Origin: Leuconostoc mesenteroides subsp. mesenteroides | Lineage (GTDB): Bacteria; Bacillota; Bacilli; Lactobacillales; Lactobacillaceae | Reading direction: 5' to 3' | Assembly (NCBI GenBank): GCA_009676745.1 | Contig: CP046062.1 | Coordinates: 1,101,501-1,165,500 of the forward strand | Length of the DNA stretch: 64,000 bases | Shown here: piece after piece, positions 6,833 through 17,663 of the stretch | How positions within the stretch are numbered: position 1 is the stretch's first letter | How the letters are laid out: every line of letters starts with the position of its first letter | Notes under the pieces: model-generated | The model's database searches: none | What the model saw: only the letters and a program-made list of their open reading frames with translations | Told to the model about the DNA's origin: nothing | Program-made: the position numbers and the translations under genes

Positions 6833-9259
6833 ATGGCATACGATCACAAATCCATTGAAGCCAAGTGGCAAAAATATTGGGATGAACATGAGACGTTCAG
6901 AGCACCTGATTCATCAGAAAAAGACAAGTATTACGTTATGGACATGTTTCCGTATCCTTCCGGACAAGGACTACATGTTGGGCACCCTGAGGGTTATACA
7001 GCAACTGATATTATGAGTCGCTATAAGCGTGCTAAAGGGTTCAATGTTTTGCATCCAATGGGATGGGACGCATTTGGATTACCTGCGGAGCAATATGCAA
7101 TTAAAACAGGTAATAATCCAGCCAGCTTTACCAACAAAAATGTTCAAGTGTTTAAAAATCAAATTAAGTCACTTGGGTTTTCAATTGATTGGTCACGTGA
7201 AATCAACACAACTGACCCTGAATACTATAAATGGTCACAATGGATTTTTGAAAAATTATACGAAAAAGGCTTAGCCTATGAAGATGAAATGATGGTTAAC
7301 TGGGCGCCTGATTTTCCAGGTGGTGGTATTGTTGTCGCCAATGAAGAAGTCATTGATGGAAAAACAGAGCGTGGTGGTTATCCAGTGTATCGCAAGCCAA
7401 TGAAGCAATGGGTTTTGCGCATTACAGCTTATGCTGATCGTTTACTTGAAGATTTGGAAGATTTAGATTGGCCAGAAGCTATTAAGGAACAACAACGTCA
7501 CTGGATTGGAAAGTCAATTGGTGCTTCTGTATTTTTCAATGTTGTAGATTCAGATCAACAAATTGAAGTTTATACTACACGACCAGATACATTATTTGGT
7601 GCTCAGTATATGGTTCTATCACCAGAGCATGAGCTAGTAGATGCAATCACTACATCAGAGCAAAGAGAAGCCATTACCAACTATAAAAAAGAAGTAGAAA
7701 CTAAATCTGATTTGGAACGAACAGATTTGAACAAAGATAAGAGCGGAGCCTTTACAGGTGCTTATGCTACTAATCCAATTAATGGTGAGAAGTTACCTAT
7801 TTGGATTGCTGACTATGTTTTGTCTTCTTACGGTACTGGTGCTATCATGGCTGTTCCAGCTCATGATGATCGTGATTGGGAATTTGCTAAAAAGTTTAAT
7901 TTGCCAATTAAAGCTGTTATTGAAGGTGGAGATGTTGAAGCAGCTGCATACACCGATGATGGCACACACATTAACTCTGGCTTCTTAGATGGATTAAATA
8001 AACAAGAAGCTATCGATGAATCTATTAGCTGGTTGGAAGAACATAATGCGGGTCATCAACAAATTAACTATCGCTTGCGTGATTGGATCTTTTCACGTCA
8101 ACGTTATTGGGGTGAACCTATTCCAGTTATTCATTGGGAAGATGGTACACAAACGCTTGTTCCTGAATCAGAATTGCCATTGCGTCTACCAGAAATGACA
8201 CAAGAACAATTAAAACCTTCTGGAACGGGAGAATCACCATTAGCTAATGCTACTGATTGGCTAAATGTTACTCGTAAAGATGGTGTTAAGGGGCGTCGTG
8301 AGACCAATACCATGCCGCAGTGGGCTGGTTCATCATGGTATTTCTTACGTTACGTTGATCCGCATAATTCAGAGGCGTTGGCTGATCCTGAAAAATTAAA
8401 GTACTGGATGAATGTTGATTTGTATGTTGGCGGTGCAGAACATGCTGTTTTGCATTTATTGTATGCACGTTTTTGGCATAAGTTCTTATATGATTTAGGT
8501 GTTGTACCAACTAAAGAGCCGTTCCAAAAGTTAGTTAACCAAGGCATGATCTTAGGCGAAAACCATGAAAAAATGTCTAAATCTAAAGGGAACGTTGTCA
8601 ATCCTGATGAAATTGTTAACAATTACGGCGCAGATACATTACGTGTATATGAGATGTTCATGGGGCCATTGACACAGAGCAAGCCTTGGTCTGAAGATGG
8701 TGTTGCGGGATCGCGTCGTTGGCTAGATCGTGTGTGGCGGTTGCTAGTTGATGAAGAAGATAAGTTACGTGATCATGTAACAACGGTCAACACAGGAAAC
8801 TTAGATAAAATCTATCACCAAACAGTTAAAAAGGTTTCGGAAGATTTGGAGAATATGCGATTTAACACGGCTATTTCTCAATTAATGGTTTTTGTTAATG
8901 AAGCTTATAAATCAGAATCTTTACCTGTTCAGTACATGGATGGTTTCGTTCAAATGTTAGCACCAATTGCACCACACTTAGCGGAAGAGCTATGGTCAAA
9001 ACTCGGGCATAAAGAGGACATTAGTTATGTTTCATGGCCAACTTATGATGAAAGTCAGCTTGTTGAAGACAGTGTAGAAATTATTTTCCAAGTAAATGGT
9101 AAAGTACGAGGTAAAGCCACTGTTGCTCGTAACATTGATAAAGATGCTATGTTCGACTATGCGAAAGCTGATGAAAATGTCCAAAACTTTATTTCTGGTA
9201 AGGAAATTCGCAAAATAATTGCTATTCCTGGTAAGTTTGTTAATATTGTGGTAGGTTAA
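6833..9259 (+). CDS. leuS: Leucyl-tRNA synthetase
   Basis: Charges tRNA-Leu with leucine in the cytoplasm. It has 808 residues, the usual bacterial length. The class I signatures are HVGH (48-51) and KMSKS (580-584); a CP1 editing domain lies between, with the threonine-rich [10 protein letters not shown] segment, and [11 protein letters not shown] precedes the C-terminal anticodon-binding part. The start ATG has GGA 8 nt upstream and follows a T-box leader, so expression should rise on leucine starvation. The next gene starts 95 bp downstream with no strong terminator, so read-through is possible. Confidence 0.98.
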   Translation: MAYDHKSIEAKWQKYWDEHETFRAPDSSEKDKYYVMDMFPYPSGQGLHVGHPEGYTATDIMSRYKRAKGFNVLHPMGWDAFGLPAEQYAIKTGNNPASFTNKNVQVFKNQIKSLGFSIDWSREINTTDPEYYKWSQWIFEKLYEKGLAYEDEMMVNWAPDFPGGGIVVANEEVIDGKTERGGYPVYRKPMKQWVLRITAYADRLLEDLEDLDWPEAIKEQQRHWIGKSIGASVFFNVVDSDQQIEVYTTRPDTLFGAQYMVLSPEHELVDAITTSEQREAITNYKKEVETKSDLERTDLNKDKSGAFTGAYATNPINGEKLPIWIADYVLSSYGTGAIMAVPAHDDRDWEFAKKFNLPIKAVIEGGDVEAAAYTDDGTHINSGFLDGLNKQEAIDESISWLEEHNAGHQQINYRLRDWIFSRQRYWGEPIPVIHWEDGTQTLVPESELPLRLPEMTQEQLKPSGTGESPLANATDWLNVTRKDGVKGRRETNTMPQWAGSSWYFLRYVDPHNSEALADPEKLKYWMNVDLYVGGAEHAVLHLLYARFWHKFLYDLGVVPTKEPFQKLVNQGMILGENHEKMSKSKGNVVNPDEIVNNYGADTLRVYEMFMGPLTQSKPWSEDGVAGSRRWLDRVWRLLVDEEDKLRDHVTTVNTGNLDKIYHQTVKKVSEDLENMRFNTAISQLMVFVNEAYKSESLPVQYMDGFVQMLAPIAPHLAEELWSKLGHKEDISYVSWPTYDESQLVEDSVEIIFQVNGKVRGKATVARNIDKDAMFDYAKADENVQNFISGKEIRKIIAIPGKFVNIVVG

Positions 9260-9353
9260 GATATCAAGTTAACAGGCTTATACTTTATTGCTAGTAGAAA
9301 AAAGCAATCATCCCGCTTTGGCGGGGTACATAATTAAAAATGAGGTCTCAAAC

Positions 9354-11300
9354 ATGACGAATGATCAACGTCCAGAAAAAGTCAACGGTAATAATAGTCG
9401 CGTTGATAAAACAGATGTTGACGGTAAAACGTTAACGGCTGATGAAATTTTATCATTGGCAGGACGGCACCTACAAGAAAAACGTAATCTGGGACCGGAA
9501 GCGAGATGGAAATCGCGTAGCCATGTGAATATGTCGCAGCCAACAGAACAAGAAATTTTGATGATCAAAGAGAAAAATGTTCGTGCGCGACAAAAAATTA
9601 TCAAAAAGAAACCTAGTTTGCAAGTTCCAGAACAATTGTCTACTTCTGATAGCCATCTTGAAAAACAACCAACGATACAAGAAAGCAATCAAGCAACACT
9701 AATTAAAGGTTCGGCGTGGTTGTCTGTTGGCAACATGGTTTCTCGCGTATTGGGTGTTGTATACTTAATTCCGTGGATGGCCATGCTTGGTAACTACGGG
9801 ACAAGAGCAAATGGTTTATTTAATCAAGGGTATACCATCTATGCAATTTTTTTGGCGATAGCTACATTTGGTATTCCTGCAGCCATTTCAAAAGTAGTTG
9901 CAGAATTGGCTGCTAAAAACGATGTTTATCGGTCAAGACAATTAACAAGGCAATCAATGGCCTTGGGTATTTTACTAGGCATAGTATTTGGTTTGATTTT
10001 GTACTTTGCTGCTCCTGTCTTATCCAATAATAATGCTGATGTTATTCCAGTACTGCATTCTTTAGCACCGGCGGTAGCCATTTTTCCTCTAATGTCAATG
10101 ATTCGTGGCTTATTTCAAGGACATCAATTAATGAGCATATCGGCCATGTCGCAGGTTATAGAACAAATTGCTCGGGTTGTTTACATGCTAGTAATGGCAG
10201 TTATTGTGTTAAAAGCTAACCCAGATAATTGGACTGGTGTAGTTGTGCAATCAACTTTTGCAGCCTTTATTGGTGCCATTTTTAGTATGTTGGTACTGAT
10301 GTGGGGATGGGTAAAGTATCGTCATATATTATCCCGACCAGTACAGGATACGGCAAAACACGAAAAATCTGGAACATTAAGCCTAGTGCTAAATATTCTG
10401 AAAGAATCATGGCCATTCATTATTATCGGTTCTGCTATAACACTGTTTCAAGCTGTTGATCAGTACACATTCTTTAGCATAATGAACCACTTTTTTGCCA
10501 TCTCTAAATCAGATTTATTGGAAAAGTTTTCACTCTTTAGTGCGAATCCCAATAAGCTTATAATGATTATCGTACCTTTTTCAACTAGTATAGCGGCGAC
10601 GGCATTACCAATGTTATCTGGTAGTAAAGCTGCGTTAACTTATGAAACGATTCAAGATCAATTAAAGCAGGTGTTGAAGTTATTTTCTTTGATTATGTTG
10701 CCCAGTGCTTTGGGCATGTATGCAATTGCGGAACCCTTATATAAAATGTTCTATCCAATTGAAGCCTCAAATCAAGAAGGTATTTACATGTTGCAATACT
10801 CAACAATCTTAGCATTGGTGTTCAGTTTGTTTATGTTACTTGCTTTCGTATTACAAGCTCTTTCAGAAGTTAAAATTGTTATGAAAGCATTCTTTGTTGG
10901 TATTATCATTAAAATTACTTTGCAAATTCCATTGATACGCTATTTTGAAGGTATGGGTGCTTTGATGACGAGTGTGATTGGTATGTGTATTTCAATTCTC
11001 TATATGCTAGACTTTTTGCAAAAGGTTTATGGTGTATCATTTAGTATGATTGGCAAAGAACTATGGCAAATGTTTATGGCTTCAGCCTTAATGTCTATTG
11101 TTGCCTATATTATTGTCTTTATTATGGGTAACTTTATTTTCCCAGTGGATACAAAGTTCTCGGTTACTGTGACAACAGTTAGTGCAGTCTTGATTGGTGG
11201 CACTTTGTTAATCATAATGTATTTGCGGATGGGATTGGGAGATGAGTTATTAGGTCGACGAATGCGTTATATTCCTAAAATATTACAACCAGAGCGATGA
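9354..11300 (+). CDS. YtgP/SpoVB-type polysaccharide or lipid II flippase
   Basis: Integral membrane transporter of the MOP (MATE-like) superfamily, 648 residues from ATG 9354, which has GAGG 8 nt upstream. Residues 1-115 are a charged, probably disordered cytoplasmic extension (many K, R, E, Q). About 14 membrane helices follow, beginning at IKGSAWLSVGNMVSRVLGVVYLIPW, the typical start of YtgP and other MurJ-type flippases. Bacillus YtgP flips lipid II for peptidoglycan synthesis; the same role is inferred here. The long N-terminal extension is notable. A terminator hairpin includes the stop codon. Confidence 0.88.
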   Translation: MTNDQRPEKVNGNNSRVDKTDVDGKTLTADEILSLAGRHLQEKRNLGPEARWKSRSHVNMSQPTEQEILMIKEKNVRARQKIIKKKPSLQVPEQLSTSDSHLEKQPTIQESNQATLIKGSAWLSVGNMVSRVLGVVYLIPWMAMLGNYGTRANGLFNQGYTIYAIFLAIATFGIPAAISKVVAELAAKNDVYRSRQLTRQSMALGILLGIVFGLILYFAAPVLSNNNADVIPVLHSLAPAVAIFPLMSMIRGLFQGHQLMSISAMSQVIEQIARVVYMLVMAVIVLKANPDNWTGVVVQSTFAAFIGAIFSMLVLMWGWVKYRHILSRPVQDTAKHEKSGTLSLVLNILKESWPFIIIGSAITLFQAVDQYTFFSIMNHFFAISKSDLLEKFSLFSANPNKLIMIIVPFSTSIAATALPMLSGSKAALTYETIQDQLKQVLKLFSLIMLPSALGMYAIAEPLYKMFYPIEASNQEGIYMLQYSTILALVFSLFMLLAFVLQALSEVKIVMKAFFVGIIIKITLQIPLIRYFEGMGALMTSVIGMCISILYMLDFLQKVYGVSFSMIGKELWQMFMASALMSIVAYIIVFIMGNFIFPVDTKFSVTVTTVSAVLIGGTLLIIMYLRMGLGDELLGRRMRYIPKILQPER

Positions 11301-11318
11301 TTCTTCATCGCTTTTTTT
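11293..11318 (+). terminator. Terminator overlapping the flippase stop codon
   Basis: AGCGATGA-TTCT-TCATCGCT stem of 8 bp followed by T7. The TGA stop (11298-11300) is inside the left arm. Confidence 0.88.
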
Positions 11319-11431
11319 GATATATAATATCTATCAAGACAATAAAAAATTCTTAAGATAGTACTTTTTAGAGATTATATAGGGTATGCTAAAATTAGGT
11401 TTTAAATTAAGCTTTTAGCGGAGGCAAAACA

Positions 11432-12280
11432 ATGACAGATTCTCAAACTGTGTTGCAGCCAGAATTAATCAATCGGCTCGATAGTAAAATTATGTACCTC
11501 GGACAATTACAGTCTGCTGTAATGAACCAACAGGTGCCTCAAGTATATGAATTACTTGACTCTAAAAAATTCAACGAGCAAATTCGCCAACGTCCTCATG
11601 CAGATTCTAATGCTCTACTTGCCCAAATGGTTACTGATATTCATGATAATCTGGCAAGTTTTCTAGCTCCTGAATTATTGGAATATTTAAAACAACAGTT
11701 TAGTTTTTTTGATTTTGTGGCAACTAATGATGAGCCATCAATTTATCAAGTATATATTGGTACTTGGTGGGACCACCGCCAATTTGCACTCTTAGACGTA
11801 TTGTCGCTCACGTTAACAATTAATAAAAAAATAGTCAGTGAATGGCAAGAAACGATTAAACTACCAACTGGAGCAAATATAAACGATGTTCAAATTCGTG
11901 AAATAAAACAAATTATGAACGGCCTACAAACTTTTTTGGATGATGAAACTAAACGGAATTTAGAAGTGCAAGTTTTAAATGATCAATTAGCCCAACTTAA
12001 GGAAAATAAGTCTGGGCTGCTAGGTCGTATTGATAAAAAAACGCGGGAAGAATTAGCAAATAAACGCGATTTGTTATTAGCTTCGCAGCAAAGAGTTCCG
12101 GAAGTAAAGGCTAAGTTGGCAGAACATGAATCTGAAATGCTTCAATTGGAAAAAGATGATGCCTTACGTCACTTAGAAATCGAAGAAATATTGTCACATT
12201 TTGAGAGCATTGACACTTTTATTCAAAAAATAAATCATCTTTATGTTGACTACTTGAAAACACTATTGCAGAAGAAATAA
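11432..12280 (+). CDS. Coiled-coil protein of unknown function upstream of lemA-htpX
   Basis: 282-residue soluble protein with no signal peptide. The first half is globular and the second half (about 170-260) is strongly charged and heptad-like (LNDQLAQLKENKSG, LAEHESEMLQLEKDDALRHLEIEE), pointing to a coiled coil. ATG 11432 has GGAGG 8 nt upstream. It is followed after 1 bp by another unknown gene and then lemA and htpX, so the four may form one operon. The family is not recognised. A link to envelope quality control is only suggested by the neighbours. Confidence 0.75.
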   Translation: MTDSQTVLQPELINRLDSKIMYLGQLQSAVMNQQVPQVYELLDSKKFNEQIRQRPHADSNALLAQMVTDIHDNLASFLAPELLEYLKQQFSFFDFVATNDEPSIYQVYIGTWWDHRQFALLDVLSLTLTINKKIVSEWQETIKLPTGANINDVQIREIKQIMNGLQTFLDDETKRNLEVQVLNDQLAQLKENKSGLLGRIDKKTREELANKRDLLLASQQRVPEVKAKLAEHESEMLQLEKDDALRHLEIEEILSHFESIDTFIQKINHLYVDYLKTLLQKK

Positions 12281-12281
12281 T

Positions 12282-13196
12282 ATGAATTTTGATACTTATA
12301 GCTATTCACAACAATTAAAGAAAGACTTAGAAGTATTCCAGCGGTGGCAGGTGCTAATTGAAGCACTTTCTGAAGCTGGACAGACTGCTGAAATATTAGA
12401 TATTACCAAAAAAATATTAGCATTCGACGTTCATAAGTCAAAAATTATGCGTGTAGCGAGTGAACATTGGCATCCTAATACACATTGGGTTACTGTGGCT
12501 TTCTCAAATTTAGCTAAAATGACCTCGTTATCACATACGCAAATCATCTTACCAAAGATGCAAAAAGTGGCTGAACTCCATTTTGAAGAATTTCCAAATG
12601 CGGCTTTCCAATTTACCAAGGCACCTCTGGCTGCAGGTGGTTATTATCTAGAAGAAATATCTCAAAATTTACGTGTTGTATACTGGGATATCTTAAATAA
12701 ACGTTTTTACTTAGATACCGTTCATTTCATGAAATTAGTGCAAACAGAGGCTATTCAAATTGCTGGCGTTGATGCATTAACTATTTTTCAAAAGCGTTTG
12801 ACGGCGATTAGCTATCTTCTAAAAGATAATGAGTACACTACTGATATTGTCGGACTTGATATGACAGATACTCAAAATTTGATGATGCAGCAAAAGGACT
12901 TGTCAGCTGAAATACTTGATAATTTATTTGTTGAAGCGGCAAAACAAAACTTTGTATTAACGTTATTACAAAATGGGAAAAATGGAGCGGCATTACAAAT
13001 TGGAGCTGTATCATTAGAAATTATTCAGCACCGTGATCAACAAGGGCACGCGGTTTGGCAATATGATATCATTGATAATGATAAATGTGTTACAATTTAT
13101 ACACTGTTTCAACAATTACCTTTTTTTGCTAAATGGTATGAAAAATGGTTTAATAAAGTTGGTCTGAAGGATAAACGTGCAGTTTTTGTAGATTAG
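12282..13196 (+). CDS. Unknown protein, second gene of the lemA-htpX cluster
   Basis: 304-residue soluble protein starting MNFDTYSYSQQLKKDLEVFQRW, rich in Gln and aromatic residues, without membrane segments or recognised motifs. It starts one base after the stop of the preceding coiled-coil gene and has no separate ribosome binding site other than the 3' end of that gene, which suggests translational coupling. lemA begins 36 bp later with its own GAGG site. I do not recognise a family; the tight spacing suggests that it works with the coiled-coil protein. Confidence 0.72.
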   Translation: MNFDTYSYSQQLKKDLEVFQRWQVLIEALSEAGQTAEILDITKKILAFDVHKSKIMRVASEHWHPNTHWVTVAFSNLAKMTSLSHTQIILPKMQKVAELHFEEFPNAAFQFTKAPLAAGGYYLEEISQNLRVVYWDILNKRFYLDTVHFMKLVQTEAIQIAGVDALTIFQKRLTAISYLLKDNEYTTDIVGLDMTDTQNLMMQQKDLSAEILDNLFVEAAKQNFVLTLLQNGKNGAALQIGAVSLEIIQHRDQQGHAVWQYDIIDNDKCVTIYTLFQQLPFFAKWYEKWFNKVGLKDKRAVFVD

Positions 13197-13232
13197 AGCC
13201 AAAACTGACATTAATTAGAAAGAGGAAACAAT

Positions 13233-13781
13233 ATGACAATATTGATTATAGTTGCAATCGTTGTAATTATCGCTGTTGCTTGGGTTAGCATTTATAACTC
13301 GCTTGTAAAAACACGCATGCAAACAAAAGAATCTTGGAGCCAGATTGACGTTCAATTAAAGCGTCGTAATGATTTGATTCCAAATTTAGTGGAAACCGTC
13401 AAAGGGTACGCTAAGCATGAAAGTGGTACGTTGGAAGAAGTAACAAAACTTCGTCAAGAGGTGGAACATGCCGCAACACCGGCTGATAAAATGGTTGCCT
13501 CAAACCAATTGACCGGTGTTTTATCTGGATTTTTTGCCCGTGCTGAAGCTTATCCTGATTTGAAAGCTAATACGAACTTTACAAAGTTGCAAGAAGAACT
13601 AACAAACACTGAAAATAAGATTGCTTATTCACGTCAGTTGTTTAATTCAACAACAGCACTTTACAATATGAAATTACAACAATTCCCAAGTAATATTGTT
13701 GCGGGAATTCATCATTTTGAACCAAGTGAATTTTTGCAAGTCCCAGAAACTGAGAAAGAAGTCCCTACGGTTAAGTTCTAA
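13233..13781 (+). CDS. lemA: LemA family membrane protein
   Basis: 182 residues with one N-terminal membrane segment ([23 protein letters not shown]) and a helical outer or cytoplasmic domain. The hallmark [29 protein letters not shown] and the [30 protein letters not shown] stretch are the family core. Its partner is HtpX, whose start codon overlaps the lemA stop by one base, so the two are coupled. LemA function is not well defined in the family; the conserved link to HtpX suggests membrane protein quality control. Confidence 0.95.
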   Translation: MTILIIVAIVVIIAVAWVSIYNSLVKTRMQTKESWSQIDVQLKRRNDLIPNLVETVKGYAKHESGTLEEVTKLRQEVEHAATPADKMVASNQLTGVLSGFFARAEAYPDLKANTNFTKLQEELTNTENKIAYSRQLFNSTTALYNMKLQQFPSNIVAGIHHFEPSEFLQVPETEKEVPTVKF

Positions 13782-14671
13782 TGTTGTACCAACAGATACA
13801 ATCAAATAAACGGCGTACCATTGTATTATTATTTGTATTTTTTATTTTGGTAGCCTTAGTCGGAGCAGCAGTGGGTTATCTTTTACTTAATTCCCTAGAA
13901 ACTGGCGTAGTTGCTGCTATAGTTATTGGTGCTATTTACACCATTATTATGGTTAGTAACTCAACTAATGTAGTTATGGCGATGAATCATGGTCATGAAA
14001 TCAAAAATGCCGACCAAGCTCCGGAACTGTGGCACACAGTCGAGGACATGGCAATGGTTGCTCAAGTACCGATGCCACGGGTATTTATTATTGATGACGA
14101 TAGTCCTAATGCTTTTGCGACCGGAAATAATCCTGAGCATTCGGCAGTTGCTGCCACTACGGGCTTACTAAAGATTATGAACCGAAGCGAGTTAGAGAGT
14201 GTTATCGCTCACGAAATGAGTCATGTTCGTAACTACGACATTCGAATTTCAACTATTGCATTAGCTTTGTCCGCTGCTATCACGTTATTGACTAATATTG
14301 GTGGTAATTGGTGGTTTTGGGGCAGTGGTGATAGGCGAAGGGATGACGATCGTAATGGTGGCGGGTTACAAATACTGTTATTAATATTTTCGATTTTAAT
14401 GATGGTTTTAGCCCCGTTGGCTGCAGCAGCAATTCAAATGGCAATTTCACGTAACCGTGAATATCTTGCTGACGCTGGTAGTGCGGAATTAACGAGAAAT
14501 CCACAAGGATTAATTTCAGCCTTAAAAAAACTAGGTAACGCGCAACCAATGAAAGATGTGGATTCTTCATCAGCAGCGTTGTATATTAGTAATCCTTTGA
14601 AGAACAAAGAGCGTTTATTTGACACGCATCCACCAATTGAAGAACGTATTAATCGTTTAGAAAAAATGTAA
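13781..14671 (+). CDS. htpX: HtpX membrane zinc metalloprotease
   Basis: Membrane-bound M48 peptidase that degrades misfolded membrane proteins. In 296 residues it has two N-terminal membrane segments, the zinc motif HEMSH (144-148) followed by [17 protein letters not shown] with the third ligand Glu, and further hydrophobic segments around residues 165-185 and 200-220. A glycine/arginine-rich loop ([15 protein letters not shown]) separates the last two segments. The start overlaps the lemA stop codon (TAATG). A terminator follows at 14710. Confidence 0.96.
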   Translation: MLYQQIQSNKRRTIVLLFVFFILVALVGAAVGYLLLNSLETGVVAAIVIGAIYTIIMVSNSTNVVMAMNHGHEIKNADQAPELWHTVEDMAMVAQVPMPRVFIIDDDSPNAFATGNNPEHSAVAATTGLLKIMNRSELESVIAHEMSHVRNYDIRISTIALALSAAITLLTNIGGNWWFWGSGDRRRDDDRNGGGLQILLLIFSILMMVLAPLAAAAIQMAISRNREYLADAGSAELTRNPQGLISALKKLGNAQPMKDVDSSSAALYISNPLKNKERLFDTHPPIEERINRLEKM

Positions 14672-14709
14672 AACGTGTAAAGCTTAATCTAATTGAGCCA
14701 AACAAAAAG

Positions 14710-14734
14710 TCACGCACATATACGTGATTTTTTT
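14710..14734 (+). terminator. Terminator after htpX
   Basis: TCACG/CGTGA stem with an A-rich left flank and T7 tail, 39 bp after the htpX stop. Confidence 0.8.
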
Positions 14735-14781
14735 GTTATGATAAAGAATGATATAATTTGAATTTTGTGGAGTGTTGGGCG

Positions 14782-15759
14782 ATGAAAAATATTAAAATTA
14801 ACTGGCGAAAATCACTACTTACGATACTTATCTTTTTTGCTAGTTCAGCTGTACAAGTAGTTGGATTAAACGCTTTTTTAATTCCTAATAATGTTTTCTC
14901 AGGTGGATTTAACGGTATCGCACAGTTACTATCGTTGTTCTCTCAAAGTTTTTTCCACGTTAGTATGCCTACCGGAATCTTTATTATGATTTTCAATATT
15001 CCAGTGGGAATTGTTGGTTGGAAAATGATTGGTGGTAAATTTACAATATTGAGCTTTGCCAACTCACTATTCGTATCCACTGTTCAAATTATTGCCCCAA
15101 CACAAGCCTTAACCACGAATCCGCTTTTAGCAGCCTTATTTGGTGGTTTATTAATTGGTGCCGCGATAGGATTGGCCATGAGATATGGTTTTTCAACAGG
15201 AGGCATGGATATTGTCGCAATGGTTGTTCAAAAGCGAACCGGTAAATCAATTGGTGCGTTGATGAACGTGATTAATTTTGTCGTTGTGATTATTGCTGGG
15301 TCATTTATAGGATGGCAAAATGCTTTGTTCACAATTATTGGTATTTATGCAACTGGTCGTGTTGTTGATACGCTATATACTAGTTATCAAAAGTTGACGG
15401 CAATGATTGTGACCTCAAAAGGTGATGAAGTTGTTGCAGAGTTACACAAAGATCTCATCCGAGGAATTACCATTTTGCCATCGAAAGGGGCATATACCAA
15501 ACGCGATTCGACAACATTAATGATGGTTCTTTCTCGTTATGAACTGTTTGAAATGCAAGAGGTCGTTCATCGTATTGATCCAAAAGCGTTTATTAATTTA
15601 ATGAATACAGTTAGTGTTTCAGGGGAGTTTCTTGATGCTGACCGTCAGCTACAAATGAAGCGAGCAGTCGCTGTTCCAAAAATTGAAACGGTTGAGGCGC
15701 AAATTGAAGCTGAACAACGGTTAGAAGAGCAACTTGAAAAATTAGACGATAAAAAGTAA
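14782..15759 (+). CDS. YitT family membrane protein
   Basis: 325 residues from ATG 14782 (GGAG 9 nt upstream; a TTG at 14758 is less likely). The N-terminal two thirds hold five or six membrane helices, and the last 110 residues form the soluble DUF2179 domain (RGITILPSKGAYTKRDSTTLMMVLSRYELFEMQEVVHRIDPKAFI). The C terminus is a charged helix. Family members are of uncertain function; transport or export has been proposed. A TATAAT at 14752-14757 lies 24 nt before the start. The tautomerase gene follows after 27 bp. Confidence 0.9.
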   Translation: MKNIKINWRKSLLTILIFFASSAVQVVGLNAFLIPNNVFSGGFNGIAQLLSLFSQSFFHVSMPTGIFIMIFNIPVGIVGWKMIGGKFTILSFANSLFVSTVQIIAPTQALTTNPLLAALFGGLLIGAAIGLAMRYGFSTGGMDIVAMVVQKRTGKSIGALMNVINFVVVIIAGSFIGWQNALFTIIGIYATGRVVDTLYTSYQKLTAMIVTSKGDEVVAELHKDLIRGITILPSKGAYTKRDSTTLMMVLSRYELFEMQEVVHRIDPKAFINLMNTVSVSGEFLDADRQLQMKRAVAVPKIETVEAQIEAEQRLEEQLEKLDDKK

Positions 15760-15786
15760 AATATAGGAAATAGAAGGAGAATACTT

Positions 15787-15972
15787 ATGCCAATAGTACA
15801 AGTCGAATTGCTTGAAGGTCGTTCACACGAACAACTTGCCAAAATGGTGAAAGACATTACTGATGTTATTGTTGAAGATGCAGGTGCCTCACGAGAAGCC
15901 GTTCATGTTATTTTACGTGAAATGCCAAAAGACCATTATGCGGTCGGTGGTGTCTTAAAAAGTGATCAATAA
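15787..15972 (+). CDS. 4-oxalocrotonate tautomerase family protein
   Basis: 61-residue member of the tautomerase family, which acts as hexamers or dimers with the N-terminal proline as catalytic base. After Met removal the chain starts PIVQVELLEGRSHEQL, with Pro exposed. Arg-containing segments (EGRS, VILREMPKDHYAVGG) match YwhB-type proteins. AAGGAG is 7 nt upstream. The physiological substrate of such stand-alone tautomerases in lactic acid bacteria is not known. It is probably co-transcribed with the YitT gene and ends at a strong terminator. Confidence 0.92.
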   Translation: MPIVQVELLEGRSHEQLAKMVKDITDVIVEDAGASREAVHVILREMPKDHYAVGGVLKSDQ

Positions 15973-15984
15973 TTTTATTTCTAT

Positions 15985-16020
15985 AAAAAACAGGGTATTT
16001 TGTTCACCCTGTTTTTTTTT
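15985..16020 (+). terminator. Terminator after the tautomerase gene
   Basis: AAAAAACAGGG paired with CCCTGTTTTTTTTT around an 11-nt loop. Confidence 0.92.
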
Positions 16021-16169
16021 AGAAATAAAAGTTTCAAATTATTAACAATAGTGCATTCCTTATGCTTTTTTAACAAATCCATGATAGAATTAAAATGTTA
16101 ATAAAAATTTAAACATTGAGAGCAGAAAAAACACTGATTATGGTGTTTAGAGTGGAAAGGTAGGGAAGT

Positions 16170-17552
16170 ATGGAACGACTGGATAAAAAAGTAGTAGCTT
16201 CAGGACTAAGTTTATTAGGCCTGGTAGGCGTTGGCTCGGGTATCGCCCATGCTGATGATGTTAAAAGCACTGTCAACAAGGCCGTTAATTCTGTTGCTGA
16301 AGCTGCTGGATTAATTGATAACAAAACGGTTAACCTCACTCAAAAGAGTTTAACAATACCAAAAGATAAGGTAGCTCATATTGAGACACCAGCTGAGAAG
16401 CAAGTTTCCCAAAAAGCCACCACGCAATTAACATCATATAAAGTAAAGTCTGGAGATTCCCTTTGGTCGATTGCACATGATCATAATTTGCATGTAGATG
16501 ATCTCGTGAGTGAAAATAATAATTCTGATTTAATATCAGTAGGGCAAACATTAAACTTGCCAACTCATATTGGCGCTGATACACAAAATAAGGCGGCTGA
16601 CCAAACTACAACAGATATTACTAAAAGCACTGAAGCGCAGGTCAATTTGTTACAACCTGGAACTAATGCACCTGTTTCAGATGTATCAGTTGCTGACAAC
16701 TCAGTTTCTTCAACATCATCAACAGTAGCAAACACCGCAGATTCTAGTGTGTCAAGTGAAAAATCAGTACAATCAAGTTCAGAAAGTTCAGTGACAGAGA
16801 GTTCGGTAGTCTTAGGCGAATCAAATGAAGAACCAAGTTCAGTGACAGAAGACGTCTCTTCAACAGCTCCTAGTACAGAAGATGTAACATCAGAAACACC
16901 ACACACGCCAGTCAATACTAGCTTGCAAAATAGTGATACAACAACCGCAAGTGCTGCTAGTGATGTTACGCCCTATACAAATCCTGTGGTTTCAACAGCA
17001 ACAGATACTTCAGCCGACAGCAATAATGCTTATGACACGGCTGCTGTTTCCAGTGCCAATTCGAGTGTTGGTCAACAGTATAATCAATTATCCTCAACTG
17101 CGAACAGCAATAGTAATTTAGTCAATCTTTCTACAGGATCTGCCAGTCAAATAGTAAGTTCTAGTACAAGTCACTATACATCTGAAAATTCTGCTGCAAT
17201 TATTGCGTTAGCACAGCAACTGGTAGCACAAAATATTCCTTATATTTGGGGTGGAGGAACGCCTTCAACTGGATTTGATTGTTCTGGATTAGTGAGTTAT
17301 GTTTTCAAAAAAGCAGCTGGCATCTCATTACCGCATTCGTCTGTTGAACAAGAAATGTATACTCAAAAAAAGTCGGTTTCTCAAGCTCAACCAGGTGACC
17401 TATTATTTTGGGGGACACCTGGCGCCTCATATCATGTGGCTATTTATATTGGTAACAATCAATATATTGCCGCACCAAAGCCTGGATTAAATGTACGCGT
17501 TGAAACGATTTCACCAAATTTCTTGCCATCTTTCGCTGGTTCAATTAAGTGA
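16170..17552 (+). CDS. Secreted LysM-NlpC/P60 peptidoglycan hydrolase
   Basis: 460-residue exported cell-wall endopeptidase. A signal peptide (LDKKVVASGLSLLGLVGVGSGIAHA) ends with AHA before DD. One LysM domain lies at about 90-132 (SYKVKSGDSLWSIAHDHNL ... VGQTLNLP) and binds glycan. A Ser/Thr/Val-rich linker covers about 150-330. The C-terminal NlpC/P60 domain has catalytic Cys371 (FDCSGL) and His422 (YHVAIYIG) and probably cleaves stem peptides. GTAGGG serves as a weak ribosome binding site. A small inverted repeat AAACAC/GTGTTT (16129-16148) is in the leader. A terminator hairpin follows at 17583. A role in cell separation is inferred. Confidence 0.94.
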   Translation: MERLDKKVVASGLSLLGLVGVGSGIAHADDVKSTVNKAVNSVAEAAGLIDNKTVNLTQKSLTIPKDKVAHIETPAEKQVSQKATTQLTSYKVKSGDSLWSIAHDHNLHVDDLVSENNNSDLISVGQTLNLPTHIGADTQNKAADQTTTDITKSTEAQVNLLQPGTNAPVSDVSVADNSVSSTSSTVANTADSSVSSEKSVQSSSESSVTESSVVLGESNEEPSSVTEDVSSTAPSTEDVTSETPHTPVNTSLQNSDTTTASAASDVTPYTNPVVSTATDTSADSNNAYDTAAVSSANSSVGQQYNQLSSTANSNSNLVNLSTGSASQIVSSSTSHYTSENSAAIIALAQQLVAQNIPYIWGGGTPSTGFDCSGLVSYVFKKAAGISLPHSSVEQEMYTQKKSVSQAQPGDLLFWGTPGASYHVAIYIGNNQYIAAPKPGLNVRVETISPNFLPSFAGSIK

Positions 17553-17582
17553 TTCGATCCATCAGATCAAGATAATGATTGT

Positions 17583-17626
17583 AATAAAAGTACTAATCCA
17601 CCAAAAGGAATAAGTGCTTTTATTTT
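17583..17626 (+). terminator. Terminator after the NlpC/P60 gene
   Basis: TAAAAG-ACT-ATCC arm paired with GGA-TAAGT-CTTTTA across a short loop, with an interrupted T-rich tail. Confidence 0.7.
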
Positions 17627-17663
17627 ATTTTTTAAATAAATAGTAATCATTACATTTATGTGA

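Noticed and set aside
16630..17130. Serine/threonine-rich repeat region as a possible sequence repeat or gene fusion
   Set aside because: It is the low-complexity linker of the LysM-NlpC/P60 protein, with the frame intact on both sides.
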